A program made the position numbers and the translations under genes. Source: Ferrimonas sp. YFM (GTDB lineage Bacteria > Pseudomonadota > Gammaproteobacteria > Enterobacterales > Shewanellaceae). From it: a stretch of DNA of 64,000 nucleotides. Positions 16,180-25,208 of this stretch are shown one piece after another. Position 1 is the stretch's first letter. The number at the start of each line of letters is the position of its first letter. The stretch is taken from assembly GCF_030296015.1 (NCBI RefSeq), contig NZ_AP027368.1:62001-126000 (forward strand). Reading direction: 5' to 3'. The notes beneath the pieces are model-generated. The model ran no database searches, was not told where the DNA came from, and was given only the letters and a program-made list of their open reading frames with translations.

Positions 16180-17613
16180 GTGGCCATTAACGATCTTGAG
16201 CTGGTTCGCCGGCTGGAACCCGCCCTGCTGGACGATTATCGGCTGGCACGAAACTATTGCCTGGATGTGCCAACCCACGCCCTGGTGCATCTGCGGTCCG
16301 TGGCCTACAAGCTGGTGGAGGCCCTGGCTGCGAGTGCGGAGATCAAGTTCAAGAGCAAAAACCTCTATGACCGGGTCGAAGTGCTCAATCGCGCCAGAGC
16401 CATCGATGTGCGCCTGGCGCGCAAACTGCACAAGCTGCGTGAGGGGGGCAATAAGGGGGCCCATCCTGAGAAGTACCGACTTTCTCAGGAGCAGCTGGTG
16501 GAGCTGGCGAAACGGTCGGTGGAGTTGACCGCCGCGGTGTTGGCAGAGTCCTACACCACCTTGAAGGCGGCGCCTTGCCCTGAGTGGACCTTTGAACCTC
16601 TGGATCAGGTGGCGGGGCGCGAGCTCTGTTACCGGGCGGTGATGGAGGAGGATGCCGAAGCCCAGTATCTGGTGGGCGTGTCCCTTAAGGCCAAGGGGCT
16701 GATGCAGCGGGAGCGGGAGCTCTCCTTTGCCATGGCCAATGACAGCGCCGACATCAACACCGAAGCTTCTCAGCGTCGCCTTGCCCAGGCGGGATACTGG
16801 TTTGAGCGGGCCAGCGACAATCACCCCGGGGCCCGTTTCGAATATGGGGTGGCCCTGATCCACGGTTACGGTGGCCAGGAGGAGCCGGCCCTGGGGGAGA
16901 CCCTGGTGCAGCAGGCGGCGGAGTCTGGCCTGGCGGAAGCCCAGGCGCTGCTTGGCTATTTCTACCTCTCCTCCAGTACCGCCTTCGATCAGGACCTGTC
17001 CAAGGCGGAGCACTACCTTCTGCTGGCGGCGGAGCAGGACCAGGCCGAGGCGATGGCCAACCTTGGGGTGCTCTATCACCACCATCTGCCCGATGCCGAA
17101 AAAGCGCTGAGCTATACCCGGCAGGCGGCCCAGGCGGGCTACCCGGTGGCTCAATACCATCTGGCGCTGATGCTGGAGCAGCAGCAGGAACTGGAGGACG
17201 CCATGGGCTGGCTGCAGCAGGCGGCGGAGCAGAACTACCCGGATGCCATGGCGGCCCTGGCCAGGCACCTGCTCGATGGTGAAAGGCTGGCGCCGGATCC
17301 CAAGCGCGCCAGCGCCCTGTATCGTAAGGCGATTCGTTACGCCGCCCTGCCCGAGGCGATGTTTGAACTCAGCCTGGCCATCTTCGACAACGAAGTGCCG
17401 GACGCGGATCCTGTGGAGGGGGCGGCCCTGCTGCAGGCGGCTTATCACTATGCGTCCACGCCTGAGCTCAAAGGGGCGATTGAACAGCTGACGCCGCCCC
17501 TGGTGGCAGCCCTGGACGCGGCAGCGGGGGAGGGTGAACAGCAGCAGAGACTGAAGCTGGCCCGCAGCCGTTTCGATGCCGAGGGGCTGCCTCTGCCCTT
17601 TGAAAGCCGTTAA
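16180..17613 (+). CDS. Sel1-repeat protein with DUF4145-like N-terminal domain
   Basis: 477 residues, no signal peptide, hence cytosolic. The N-terminal part (about 20-115) with LVHLRSVAYKLVEAL and LHKLREGGNKGAHP resembles DUF4145/HEPN-like helical domains that often occur in restriction and defence proteins. From about 155 onward are Sel1-like repeats (AEAQALLGYFYLSS, AEAMANLGVLY, PVAQYHLALML, PDAMAALARHLLDG), about seven helical pairs forming a protein-binding solenoid. GTG start with GGAG 5 nt upstream. Probable partner of another protein; no enzymatic motif seen. Confidence 0.8.
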   Translation: MAINDLELVRRLEPALLDDYRLARNYCLDVPTHALVHLRSVAYKLVEALAASAEIKFKSKNLYDRVEVLNRARAIDVRLARKLHKLREGGNKGAHPEKYRLSQEQLVELAKRSVELTAAVLAESYTTLKAAPCPEWTFEPLDQVAGRELCYRAVMEEDAEAQYLVGVSLKAKGLMQRERELSFAMANDSADINTEASQRRLAQAGYWFERASDNHPGARFEYGVALIHGYGGQEEPALGETLVQQAAESGLAEAQALLGYFYLSSSTAFDQDLSKAEHYLLLAAEQDQAEAMANLGVLYHHHLPDAEKALSYTRQAAQAGYPVAQYHLALMLEQQQELEDAMGWLQQAAEQNYPDAMAALARHLLDGERLAPDPKRASALYRKAIRYAALPEAMFELSLAIFDNEVPDADPVEGAALLQAAYHYASTPELKGAIEQLTPPLVAALDAAAGEGEQQQRLKLARSRFDAEGLPLPFESR

Positions 17614-17845
17614 CAAAGCGTAACTTATCCAGCCTTGTCCCCAGCCAGGTCATCCAGTAGCGTGGTGGCTGGGCCTGTTTGCCGGCGAACTTTTCTGTTC
17701 GCCCGGCCCCTAATCAAGAGATACCCGGGGGCACTCATTGGGAGTGCCCTGCCTAAGATGTTGTGAATCCGTTAATTTTTTTGCTCTGCTGGCCCGTGGC
17801 TGGCATGATGCATCTCTACTTTTTTCTGTCACAAGGAGCGGTTCG

Positions 17846-19174
17846 GTGAAACAGTTACTCACGCCGGCTTTGGCGCTCTCCCTGGCGATGGCCCCTGTGG
17901 TAACACAGGCGGCGGATCCGTCTGAGGTGAAGAGCTTTACCCTGGATAACGGCATGAAGGTGCTGGTGTTGGAAGACGACGCCATTCCCAATGCCAACAT
18001 GTACCTGTTCTGGAAAGTGGGGTCCCGCAATGAGGTGCCCGGCATCACCGGCCTCTCCCACTTCTTCGAGCACATGATGTTCAACGGCTCCAAGAACTAC
18101 GGTCCCAAGATGTTTGACCGCACCATGGAAGCCGCTGGTGGCGCCAACAACGCCTACACCACAGAGAACGTCACCGTGTATACCGACTGGTTCCCGGCGG
18201 AAGCCCTGGAGACCATCTTCAAGCTGGAGTCGGACCGCATCGCCCACCTGAACATCGACCCCAAGATGGTGGAGAGTGAGCGTAATGTAGTGGCCTCCGA
18301 GCGCACCACAGGTTTGGAGAACTCCAACTGGCGCGCCCTGCAGGAGGAGGTGAAGGCCACCGCCTTCCGCGCCCACCCCTACAGCTGGAGCGTCATCGGC
18401 CACGAGTCCGACATCTACGCCTGGACCCTGGATGACCTGAAGCAGTACCACAAGACTTACTACGCCCCCAACAATGCGGTGGTGGTGATCGCCGGGGCGG
18501 TGGATTACGACCAGGTGAAACAGATGTCCGAACACTACTTCGGTGCCATCCCTGCCCAGACCCCACCTGCGGAAGTGCGCACCGTGGAGCCTGAGCAGAA
18601 GGGGGAGCGTCGGGTCTATGTGCGCAAGGAGTCAGTCACCAGCCCCAACCTGATGTTTGCCTACCATGTGCCTCAAACCTCCCATGAAGACAGCTATGCC
18701 CTGGACGTGCTGATGTCCCTGCTGATCGACGGCAACAGCTCCCGCCTGAACAAGGCGCTGGTGGATGAGCAGCAGATTGCCCTGGGCGTGGACGGTTATG
18801 TGCCGCAAAGCTTCGACCCCAACCTGCTCTACCTGTTTGCCGTGGCCAAGCCCGGTGTGGAAGCCGCTACCCTGGAGCAGTCGTTGATCACCGAGATCAA
18901 CAAGGTCGCCCAGGAGGGGGTGACCCAGGAGGAGCTGGACAAGGTCAAGAACAGTAAGCTGATGGGCTTCTACGACACTTTGGAAACCATCAACGGTCGT
19001 GCCAATACCCTGGGCACCTATGAGCTGTTCCAGGGTGACTGGAAGAAGATGTACACCGCCCCCGAGGCCTACGCCAAGATCACCCGCGAAGATGTGCAGC
19101 GAGTGGCCCAGACCTACCTGAAGAAGTCCAACCGCACCGTGGGCGTGCTGGCGGCCGAGGAGGATAAAGACTGA
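17846..19174 (+). CDS. M16 zinc peptidase, catalytic partner
   Basis: 442 residues, exported (signal peptide 1-22, ending TQA). The inverted zinc motif HFFEH is at residues 72-76, with the third ligand Glu in the ENVTVYTDWF..LE segment about 75 residues later, as in active pitrilysin-family enzymes. The GTG at 17846 with AAGGAG 9 nt upstream starts the signal peptide; an upstream in-frame start at 17738 is not supported. The last base of its stop is the first base of the next gene's ATG, so the two are translationally coupled and should form the usual active/inactive heterodimer in the periplasm. Confidence 0.92.
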   Translation: MKQLLTPALALSLAMAPVVTQAADPSEVKSFTLDNGMKVLVLEDDAIPNANMYLFWKVGSRNEVPGITGLSHFFEHMMFNGSKNYGPKMFDRTMEAAGGANNAYTTENVTVYTDWFPAEALETIFKLESDRIAHLNIDPKMVESERNVVASERTTGLENSNWRALQEEVKATAFRAHPYSWSVIGHESDIYAWTLDDLKQYHKTYYAPNNAVVVIAGAVDYDQVKQMSEHYFGAIPAQTPPAEVRTVEPEQKGERRVYVRKESVTSPNLMFAYHVPQTSHEDSYALDVLMSLLIDGNSSRLNKALVDEQQIALGVDGYVPQSFDPNLLYLFAVAKPGVEAATLEQSLITEINKVAQEGVTQEELDKVKNSKLMGFYDTLETINGRANTLGTYELFQGDWKKMYTAPEAYAKITREDVQRVAQTYLKKSNRTVGVLAAEEDKD

Positions 19175-20637
19175 TGAAAGCCCTGACTCAATCCCTGCTC
19201 GCCGTGTCCCTGGCGGCCCTGATGGCCACCGGCTGCAGTCAGACCACCCCAAAGGCGGAGGTCAAACCCGTGGAAACCGTGAACGCCCCCACTTTTAAGG
19301 TGGCAGAAACCAAGCCCTTCACCCTGCCCGCCTATGAGACGGTGACCCTGAAGAACGGCCTGACTCTACAGCTGATGGAGAAGCGCAATGTGCCGCTGAT
19401 CACCGCCGACGTCACCATTCGTGCCGGCGCGGTCAACGACAGCGTTCCTGGCCTGGCCACCATGACCGCCGATGGCCTGCTGCTGGGTACCGAGCGTCGC
19501 ACCAAGCAGCAACTGGAAGCCCTGGTGGACAGCCTGGGTGCCGAGCTGGGTGCCTATGCCGGCAAAGAGGGCACCTCGGTGTCCATGCGCTTTATGAGTA
19601 AAGACGCCGAAGTGATGTTGCCGCTGCTGGCGGAGCTGCTGCGCAAGCCCAGCTTCCCCGCGGAAGAGGTGGACAAGGCCAAGGCCCGTTACGCCGCTCA
19701 GCTGAAGCAGCGCAAGGAGAGCCCGCGTCAGGTGGTGGGTGCCTACTTCGACAGCCTGCTCTATGGTGAGCACCCCTACTCCAATGCCGCCGCCGGTGAG
19801 GCCGCGGCCATTGAGGGGATGGACAACTATGACCTGAAGATCTTCCACGGCAGCTGGTACCAGCCCCAGAACATGGCGATCACCCTGGTGGGGGATTTCG
19901 ATGCGGCTCAGATGAAGCAGCGCCTGGAGGGGCTGTTCGACGACTGGCGCGGCGCCGATACTCCGACCATGCCGAAACTGGCAAAAGCACTGCCGGAGCC
20001 TTCCAAGGCCCAGGTGTTGCTGGTGGACAAGCCGGACGCCATCGAGACCACCTTCGTCATCGGTGGTCCGGGCATCTCCCGTGACGATCCCGACTATGTG
20101 TCCCTTCAGGTGATCAACACCATTCTCGGCGGCCGCTTTACCTCCTGGCTCAATGATGAGCTGCGGGTGAACGCCGGCCTGACCTATGGCGCCCGCTCCC
20201 GCTTTACCACCTACTCCGAAAGCGGCAGTTTCGTGATCAGCACCTTTACCGCCACCAAGAACACCCAGGCGGCGGTGGATCTGGCGCTGAAGACCTACGC
20301 CCGTCTTTGGGAGCAGGGGCTGGATCAGGCGACCCTGGATTCCGCCAAGGCCTATGTGAAGGGCCAGTTTCCGCCCAAGTATGAGACCTCGGGTCAGCTG
20401 GCGTCCCTGCTGGGTCAGATGTACCTCTATGGCTTCGGCCCCGAGTTCATCGACGGTTTCCAGCAGCAGGTGGACAGCCTGAATCTGGAGAAGGCCCAGG
20501 CCCTGGTGGCTAAGGCGTTCCCCAAGGAGAACCTGCAGTTTGTGATGATCGGTAAGGCGGACGACATCCGCGGCGTGGCCGGTCAGTACGGCCAGGTGAA
20601 AGAGGTGAGCATTCAGGGTGAAGGTTTCCGCTTCTGA
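19174..20637 (+). CDS. M16 peptidase-like lipoprotein, non-catalytic partner
   Basis: 487 residues. Lipoprotein signal peptide with lipobox MATGC (Cys21). The M16 fold is clear (VTIRAGAVNDSVPGLATMTADGLL in place of the zinc-motif region; GRFTSWLNDELRVNAGLTYGARS in the C-terminal half), but the HxxEH zinc site is absent, so it should not be catalytic. The C-terminal R/Y-containing segment is retained, as in regulatory partners of M16B heterodimers (family knowledge). Overlaps the catalytic gene by one base. A terminator follows. Confidence 0.9.
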   Translation: MKALTQSLLAVSLAALMATGCSQTTPKAEVKPVETVNAPTFKVAETKPFTLPAYETVTLKNGLTLQLMEKRNVPLITADVTIRAGAVNDSVPGLATMTADGLLLGTERRTKQQLEALVDSLGAELGAYAGKEGTSVSMRFMSKDAEVMLPLLAELLRKPSFPAEEVDKAKARYAAQLKQRKESPRQVVGAYFDSLLYGEHPYSNAAAGEAAAIEGMDNYDLKIFHGSWYQPQNMAITLVGDFDAAQMKQRLEGLFDDWRGADTPTMPKLAKALPEPSKAQVLLVDKPDAIETTFVIGGPGISRDDPDYVSLQVINTILGGRFTSWLNDELRVNAGLTYGARSRFTTYSESGSFVISTFTATKNTQAAVDLALKTYARLWEQGLDQATLDSAKAYVKGQFPPKYETSGQLASLLGQMYLYGFGPEFIDGFQQQVDSLNLEKAQALVAKAFPKENLQFVMIGKADDIRGVAGQYGQVKEVSIQGEGFRF

Positions 20638-20659
20638 CATTGACTCCCTACCACAATGA

Positions 20660-20684
20660 GGGGCCCTGGCGGGCCCCTTTTTTT
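20660..20684 (+). terminator. Intrinsic terminator of the M16 pair
   Basis: Stem GGGGCCC, loop TGGC, stem GGGCCCC, then seven T. Confidence 0.93.
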
Positions 20685-20781
20685 GATCTTTTTCGCCCTG
20701 TTTAGCCAGACTAAATCAAAACAATCTCTGGTGATTTTTCGTACATTGTAGCGTTGTCTAATGTAGCAGGGATGAATAAAC

Positions 20782-21768
20782 ATGAACCCGAGATACCTTT
20801 TAGTGCTGCCACTGCTTTATGGCTGTGGCGGCAGCGACTCCACACCGGCGCCACAAGATCCCGAGCCGCCTCAGGCAAGCCTGAGTGTGGCGGTGTCCGA
20901 TGCCCCTATGGACGGCGCCGAGGCCGTGGTGATGGCGTTTCATCGCATGGTGCTGACCCCGGTGGGCGGCGGACAGGCGCACAATATCGATCTGTCTCAG
21001 CACAGAGTGAATATGCTCGATTACCAGCAGGACAGGGCGCACTGGCTGTTTGAAGATCACCCGGTGCCGGCGGGGCGTTACCATCTGAGGCTGGAGATGG
21101 AGCCAGGCAGTGGCGATCAGGGGTCCTATGTGGATGATCACCAGGGGCGCCATGCGCTGCGCATGGAGCAGAGGCACATCGATCTGGGGGAGATGGAGCT
21201 GGGCTCCGGTCAGCATCAAGGCTTCACCCTGGAGATGGATCTGCGCCAGGGGCTCTATTATGACCCGGAGCAGGGCTATGGCTATGGTCATAATGGCTGG
21301 CGCTGGGTGGACAACCAGACCATGGGGCACCTGATGGGCAGCGTGGACGAGGCCTGGATTCAGGCTTGTGAAGCGGATAACGCCGATAAGGCTGCCGACG
21401 GAGGGGTGTTCTATCACACCGCCTATCTCTATCCGGCTGAAACCGGTTTTGAGGCGATGGACGACATGGCTCTCGAGGCGGAAGCAGCAAAGGTGCTGCC
21501 TATTGCCACCGCCTATGTCCATCAACTGCCAGACGGCAGCTGGGGATTTGGGATGGGTTTCCTGCCCGAGGGCGAGTACCAGGTGGGTTACAGTTGCCTG
21601 GGTCACCTGGACCAGCCGGAGACCAATGAGGACGCCGAGTCTGGCTTCGCTTTTTATGGTGATGGCGGATCAGTGATCATCGATGCCGGCGAGTATGGCG
21701 GGCAGCGCAATGGCCACCGATGTGGCGGTCAAGGGGGCGGAGGCCCGGGCCATGGCGGACGCGGTTAA
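20782..21768 (+). CDS. DUF4382-type lipoprotein with Gly/His-rich tail
   Basis: 328 residues. Short lipoprotein signal with LLYGC (Cys15), then a proline-rich linker. SLSVAVSDAPMDGAEAVVMAFHRMVLTP (about 34-61) is the DUF4382 start pattern of an immunoglobulin-like domain. The middle is rich in His, Asp and Gly (GYGYGHNGWRW), and the C-terminal end GGQGGGGPGHGGRG is low complexity with HRC just before it. Function unknown; surface or periplasmic placement by lipid anchor is expected. Followed by a terminator. Ribosome site AGGGAT upstream. Confidence 0.72.
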   Translation: MNPRYLLVLPLLYGCGGSDSTPAPQDPEPPQASLSVAVSDAPMDGAEAVVMAFHRMVLTPVGGGQAHNIDLSQHRVNMLDYQQDRAHWLFEDHPVPAGRYHLRLEMEPGSGDQGSYVDDHQGRHALRMEQRHIDLGEMELGSGQHQGFTLEMDLRQGLYYDPEQGYGYGHNGWRWVDNQTMGHLMGSVDEAWIQACEADNADKAADGGVFYHTAYLYPAETGFEAMDDMALEAEAAKVLPIATAYVHQLPDGSWGFGMGFLPEGEYQVGYSCLGHLDQPETNEDAESGFAFYGDGGSVIIDAGEYGGQRNGHRCGGQGGGGPGHGGRG

Positions 21769-21812
21769 CGCCTCACAACCATTCGTTGGAATTGAACTGC
21801 TTTAACAGACAA

Positions 21813-21840
21813 ACGGAGCCTGGTGGCTCCGTTCTTTTTA
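21813..21840 (+). terminator. Intrinsic terminator after the DUF4382 gene
   Basis: Stem ACGGAGCC, loop TGGT, stem GGCTCCGT, then TCTTTTTA. It may also serve the convergent P1 peptidase gene, whose stop is at 21846. Confidence 0.88.
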
Positions 21841-21845
21841 TTTGC

Positions 21846-22877
21846 TCAGTGGCCTGGCTGAATATCTCGGCTGGCGGGCAGGCCTCCGGCGGCGGTGGCG
21901 GCTTTCACCGCACGGTGAATCGCCTCTTCGACCACCTCGGCGGCGATCACCCCGACCGCATTGATGTCTTTGACCTGAATCTCTCCGGTGCCGGCGGCGA
22001 ACAGGGTGTCGCCGTCGTACATGGAGTGCACCGGACGAATCGCCCTGGCGTAGCCGTCATGGCCCATCTGCGCCAGCTTCAGGGCTTGGGACTTGGTGAG
22101 GGTGGCGTTGGTGACGATGGCGCCAATGGTGGTGTTGCGCCCGGCAAACCCCTGGGCGTTGGCCCCGGCGAGAATCAGCTCTGTGCCGGAGACAAAGCCA
22201 TCGCCGGCCTCGTTACGGGTGGCGGCCAGCAGGGTCTCTCCCTCAATCACGTCTCCCCAGGCGTTGACCGCCACCACGGCGCCGACAATCAGGCCGTTGT
22301 CCAGGGTGACACTGTAGCTGCCGATGCCACTCTTGGTGGCCCTTGGCATGCCGGCGATCTTGCCGACGCTAGCACCGGTACCGGCCCCCACGCTGCCCTC
22401 ATCGAACCCCATGCGGTGGGCGGCCTTGGCCGCCTGATAGCCCATGCCAGCATCGGGGCGAGCCTTGGCATCCCCCAGGGCCAGGTCGAACAGCACCGCG
22501 CCGGTGACGATGGGCACATAAGCCACGCCGGTGTCGAAGCCGATCTGCTGCTCCTCCAGGTAGCGGGCCACGCCGCTCATGCTGTCCAGGCCGAAGGCGC
22601 TGCCGCCGGAAAGGACGATGGCGTGCACCTTGTCCACCAGATTTTCCGGGCGCAGCAGGTCGGTTTCCCGGGTGCCGGGGGCGGCACCGCGAACGTCTAC
22701 TCCGGCGGTGGCCCCCTTGTCGAAGCGCAGGACGGTGACCCCGGTCAGCCCCTTGGTGTCCGATGCCTGGCCTATGGCCAGCCCCTTGATGCCGAAGATG
22801 GCGTCGGTCTGGTAATCGCCTGCCATGGCGGAGCCTCCCAGCAGCGCCCACAGCGCCGCAATTGCCCAAAGTCTCAT
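21846..22877 (-). CDS. Exported P1-family (S58) peptidase/amidohydrolase
   Basis: 343 residues with a Sec signal peptide (1-19, ending AMA). The family core is clear: HAIVLSGGSAFGLDSMSGVA (about 85-104), VGAGTGASVGK, and RNTTIGAIVTNATL, where cleavage between Asn and Thr would create the N-terminal nucleophile of the small subunit, as in NylC and DmpA (family knowledge). This places it with 6-aminohexanoate-oligomer hydrolase and D-aminopeptidase relatives; the natural substrate is unknown. Most family members lack a signal peptide, so the periplasmic location is somewhat unusual. Confidence 0.85.
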   Translation of the reverse strand: MRLWAIAALWALLGGSAMAGDYQTDAIFGIKGLAIGQASDTKGLTGVTVLRFDKGATAGVDVRGAAPGTRETDLLRPENLVDKVHAIVLSGGSAFGLDSMSGVARYLEEQQIGFDTGVAYVPIVTGAVLFDLALGDAKARPDAGMGYQAAKAAHRMGFDEGSVGAGTGASVGKIAGMPRATKSGIGSYSVTLDNGLIVGAVVAVNAWGDVIEGETLLAATRNEAGDGFVSGTELILAGANAQGFAGRNTTIGAIVTNATLTKSQALKLAQMGHDGYARAIRPVHSMYDGDTLFAAGTGEIQVKDINAVGVIAAEVVEEAIHRAVKAATAAGGLPASRDIQPGH

Positions 22878-22980
22878 GATGGTCTCTCAGTGGTGTGGTC
22901 GCACGACTATCTCTTGTAGATCAACCGGGTAACCCAAAACAGTATGGATGCAGCTTAGCAGAGGCACAGGGGAAAAAGAA

Positions 22981-23000
22981 AAGGCGCCCGCAGGCGCCTT
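22981..23000 (-). terminator. Intrinsic terminator of the EF-G-like gene
   Basis: Stem AAGGCGCC and GGCGCCTT around a four-base loop; on the minus strand it is followed by TTTCTTTTTCC, 19 nt after the stop at 23019. Confidence 0.82.
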
Positions 23001-23018
23001 ATGGGTTAGTGAGCCGGA

Positions 23019-25043
23019 TCAATGGGTCAGCGACTGCTGCACATTGGGTGGGGCGATCTCGTAGCGGCTGAAGGTCATGGAGTACTGGCCTTCACCTCCG
23101 GTCATCGCCTTGAGTCGGGTGGCGTAATCGTCCAGCGCTGCCAGGGGCGCCTCGACGTTGATGTCCACCTGGGCGTTGTCCAGGGCTTCGGTGCCGCACA
23201 CCATGGCTCTCAGGGCACTGAGGTCGCCGGTGATGTCACCCATCTTCTCCTGGGGCACCTGCACATGCATGTCCACCAGAGGCTCGAGGATAACCGGTCC
23301 CGCCTTGGAGACCGCTTCCAGGAAGGCCTTCTTACCCGCCGAGATAAAGGCGATCTCTTTGGAGTCCACCGAGTGGTGCTTGCCGTCCAGTACCACCACC
23401 TTGATGTCCTGCATGGGGTAGCCGGCCAGATAGCCCTGGCTCATCGCCTCGCGCACTCCCTTCTCCACCGCCGGGATGAACTGGCCTGGAATGGCACCGC
23501 CCACCACCTGACTTTCGAAGTGGAAGCCCGCGCCACGCTCCATGGGTTCGACACGCAGGGACACCTCACCGAACTGGCCGGCGCCGCCGGTCTGCTTTTT
23601 GTGCCTGTGCATCCCTTCTGCACCTGTGGTGATGGTTTCCCGGTAGGCCACCGAGGGCTTGGCGGTATCCATGTCCACGTTGAACACCTCATTGGCCTTC
23701 TCCAGGGCGATCTGCACGTGGAGGTCACCCAGGCCCTGAAGCACGGTTTCGTTCTGACTCTCCTGATGTTCGACGTGCAGGCTGGGGTCTTCGGCCACCA
23801 GCTTGTGCAGCACCTCGGCGAGCTTCTGTTCATCGCCGCGCTTCTTGGGTTTTACCGCCAGGCCGAAGATGGGCTGAGGCATGTCCAGTTTGGGCATGTG
23901 GTAGAGATCTTCGTCGTGACTGTCGTGGAGAATGGCGTCGACCTCCAGTCCGTCGACCTTGGCCAGGGCCAGGATGTCGCCGGGAACCGCTTCCTCCACT
24001 TCGATCTGCTTGGCGCCCTGCAGTTTCAGCAGGTGGTTGACCTTGAAGGGCTTGCGGCCATCGCCGATGAGCAGGCGCATGCCGGGCGTCAGGGTACCCT
24101 GATGCAGGCGGATGACGCCCATGCGGCCGACGAAGGGATCGATCCCCACCCGGAATACATGAGCCAGCACATGATCCTTGGCATCCTGGGTGATGGTGAC
24201 CGGTTGTTCCTCGTCACCCCAGCCTTTGAGGAAGGCCGGCGGGGTGGCTTCCCGTGGGTTGGGCATCACTTCACACAGCACCTTGAGCAGGGCGGAGAGG
24301 CCGATGTCCTTCTCTGCGCTGGTGAAGCAGATGGGCACCAGATGGCCTTGGCGAAGGGCGGTTTCCAGGGGCTCGTGAAGCTGATCGGGGTTGACCGATT
24401 CACCCTGCTCCAGGTAGAGCTCCATCAGGGCTTCATCCTCCTCCAGAACGGTGTCCACCAGTTCGTCGTGAACCGAGGCGGCATCGCTGAAGAGGGTGGG
24501 GGTGTCCTGTGGGTCAAAATAGCAGTCCACAACGCCATTGCCGTCGGCGTTGGGGAGGTTGATGGGCAGGCAGCCATGACCAAAGCGGGTCTGGATCTGG
24601 TCTACCAGGGATTCAAGCTTGTCCAGATGATCATCGATGTGGTTGATCACTATGATTATCGCCTTGCCCTGATGACGGGCGGCTTCGAAGGCGCGTTGAG
24701 TCACGGCTTCGATGCCTCGTTCGGCGTGAATCACCAGCATGATCGACTCGACCGCGGGCAGCGGCAACAGCGCTCGGCCAAAGAAGTCGGCCAGTCCGGG
24801 GGTGTCGATAAGGTGGATGTGGTGTTTCTGATAATCCAGGGAGAGGAAGGAGGGTTCCAGGCTGTGGTGATGGGCTTGTTCCTGGGCAGTGAAATCGGCG
24901 TGATTTGTGCCCTTGTCGACCCTGCCACGGTCATTGATGGCATGAGCTCGGAACAAGAGGGCCTCAATCAACGAGGATTTACCACTTCCGGTATGGCCCA
25001 TCAGGGCCAGGTTCCTTATCTGCGCGGTGCGATACTCAGGCAT
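23019..25043 (-). CDS. EF-G-like translational GTPase paralogue
   Basis: 674 residues with the five-domain layout of elongation factor G. G1 is GHTGSGKSS (about 15-23); the canonical switch I RGITI is replaced by HHHSLEPS; G3 is DTPGLADF, so the catalytic histidine of DTPGHVDF is leucine; G4 is NHID instead of NKxD. Domain IV includes AYRETIT and HKKQTGGAGQFGEV. These changes mark a divergent paralogue, not the housekeeping factor normally found with rpsL/rpsG/tuf (not in this window). It may act on stalled or stressed ribosomes; GTP hydrolysis may be slow (inference). The ATG at 25043 gives the family start MPEYRTAQIRN and has GGAGGC upstream; a longer in-frame start at 25127 is rejected. 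Confidence 0.85.
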   Translation of the reverse strand: MPEYRTAQIRNLALMGHTGSGKSSLIEALLFRAHAINDRGRVDKGTNHADFTAQEQAHHHSLEPSFLSLDYQKHHIHLIDTPGLADFFGRALLPLPAVESIMLVIHAERGIEAVTQRAFEAARHQGKAIIIVINHIDDHLDKLESLVDQIQTRFGHGCLPINLPNADGNGVVDCYFDPQDTPTLFSDAASVHDELVDTVLEEDEALMELYLEQGESVNPDQLHEPLETALRQGHLVPICFTSAEKDIGLSALLKVLCEVMPNPREATPPAFLKGWGDEEQPVTITQDAKDHVLAHVFRVGIDPFVGRMGVIRLHQGTLTPGMRLLIGDGRKPFKVNHLLKLQGAKQIEVEEAVPGDILALAKVDGLEVDAILHDSHDEDLYHMPKLDMPQPIFGLAVKPKKRGDEQKLAEVLHKLVAEDPSLHVEHQESQNETVLQGLGDLHVQIALEKANEVFNVDMDTAKPSVAYRETITTGAEGMHRHKKQTGGAGQFGEVSLRVEPMERGAGFHFESQVVGGAIPGQFIPAVEKGVREAMSQGYLAGYPMQDIKVVVLDGKHHSVDSKEIAFISAGKKAFLEAVSKAGPVILEPLVDMHVQVPQEKMGDITGDLSALRAMVCGTEALDNAQVDINVEAPLAALDDYATRLKAMTGGEGQYSMTFSRYEIAPPNVQQSLTH

Positions 25044-25208
25044 AGTCGCCTCCTTTATCTTTGTTGAATCCGGCAGTCCCTTCCGAGTATAGGTAGCAAA
25101 TAGGTGGTAATTATTGACCAAGGTCACGCTTTTTGCGGTCGATAATTGTTCGGAATAACCCGCCTGAGTTTCATATTCACCAAGGATTAACCTGTTGCAA
25201 TATTGTGA

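Noticed and set aside
17729-17749. Hairpin GGGCACTC/GAGTGCCC upstream of the M16 pair
   Set aside because: No U-tract follows closely; could be a weak terminator of the Sel1 gene or part of the leader, not enough to call.
23022-25067. Long open frame of 681 codons on the plus strand
   Set aside because: It is antisense to the EF-G-like gene, whose protein has clear GTPase motifs; the plus-strand product is His/Gln-rich with no motif, a usual effect of high-GC codon bias.
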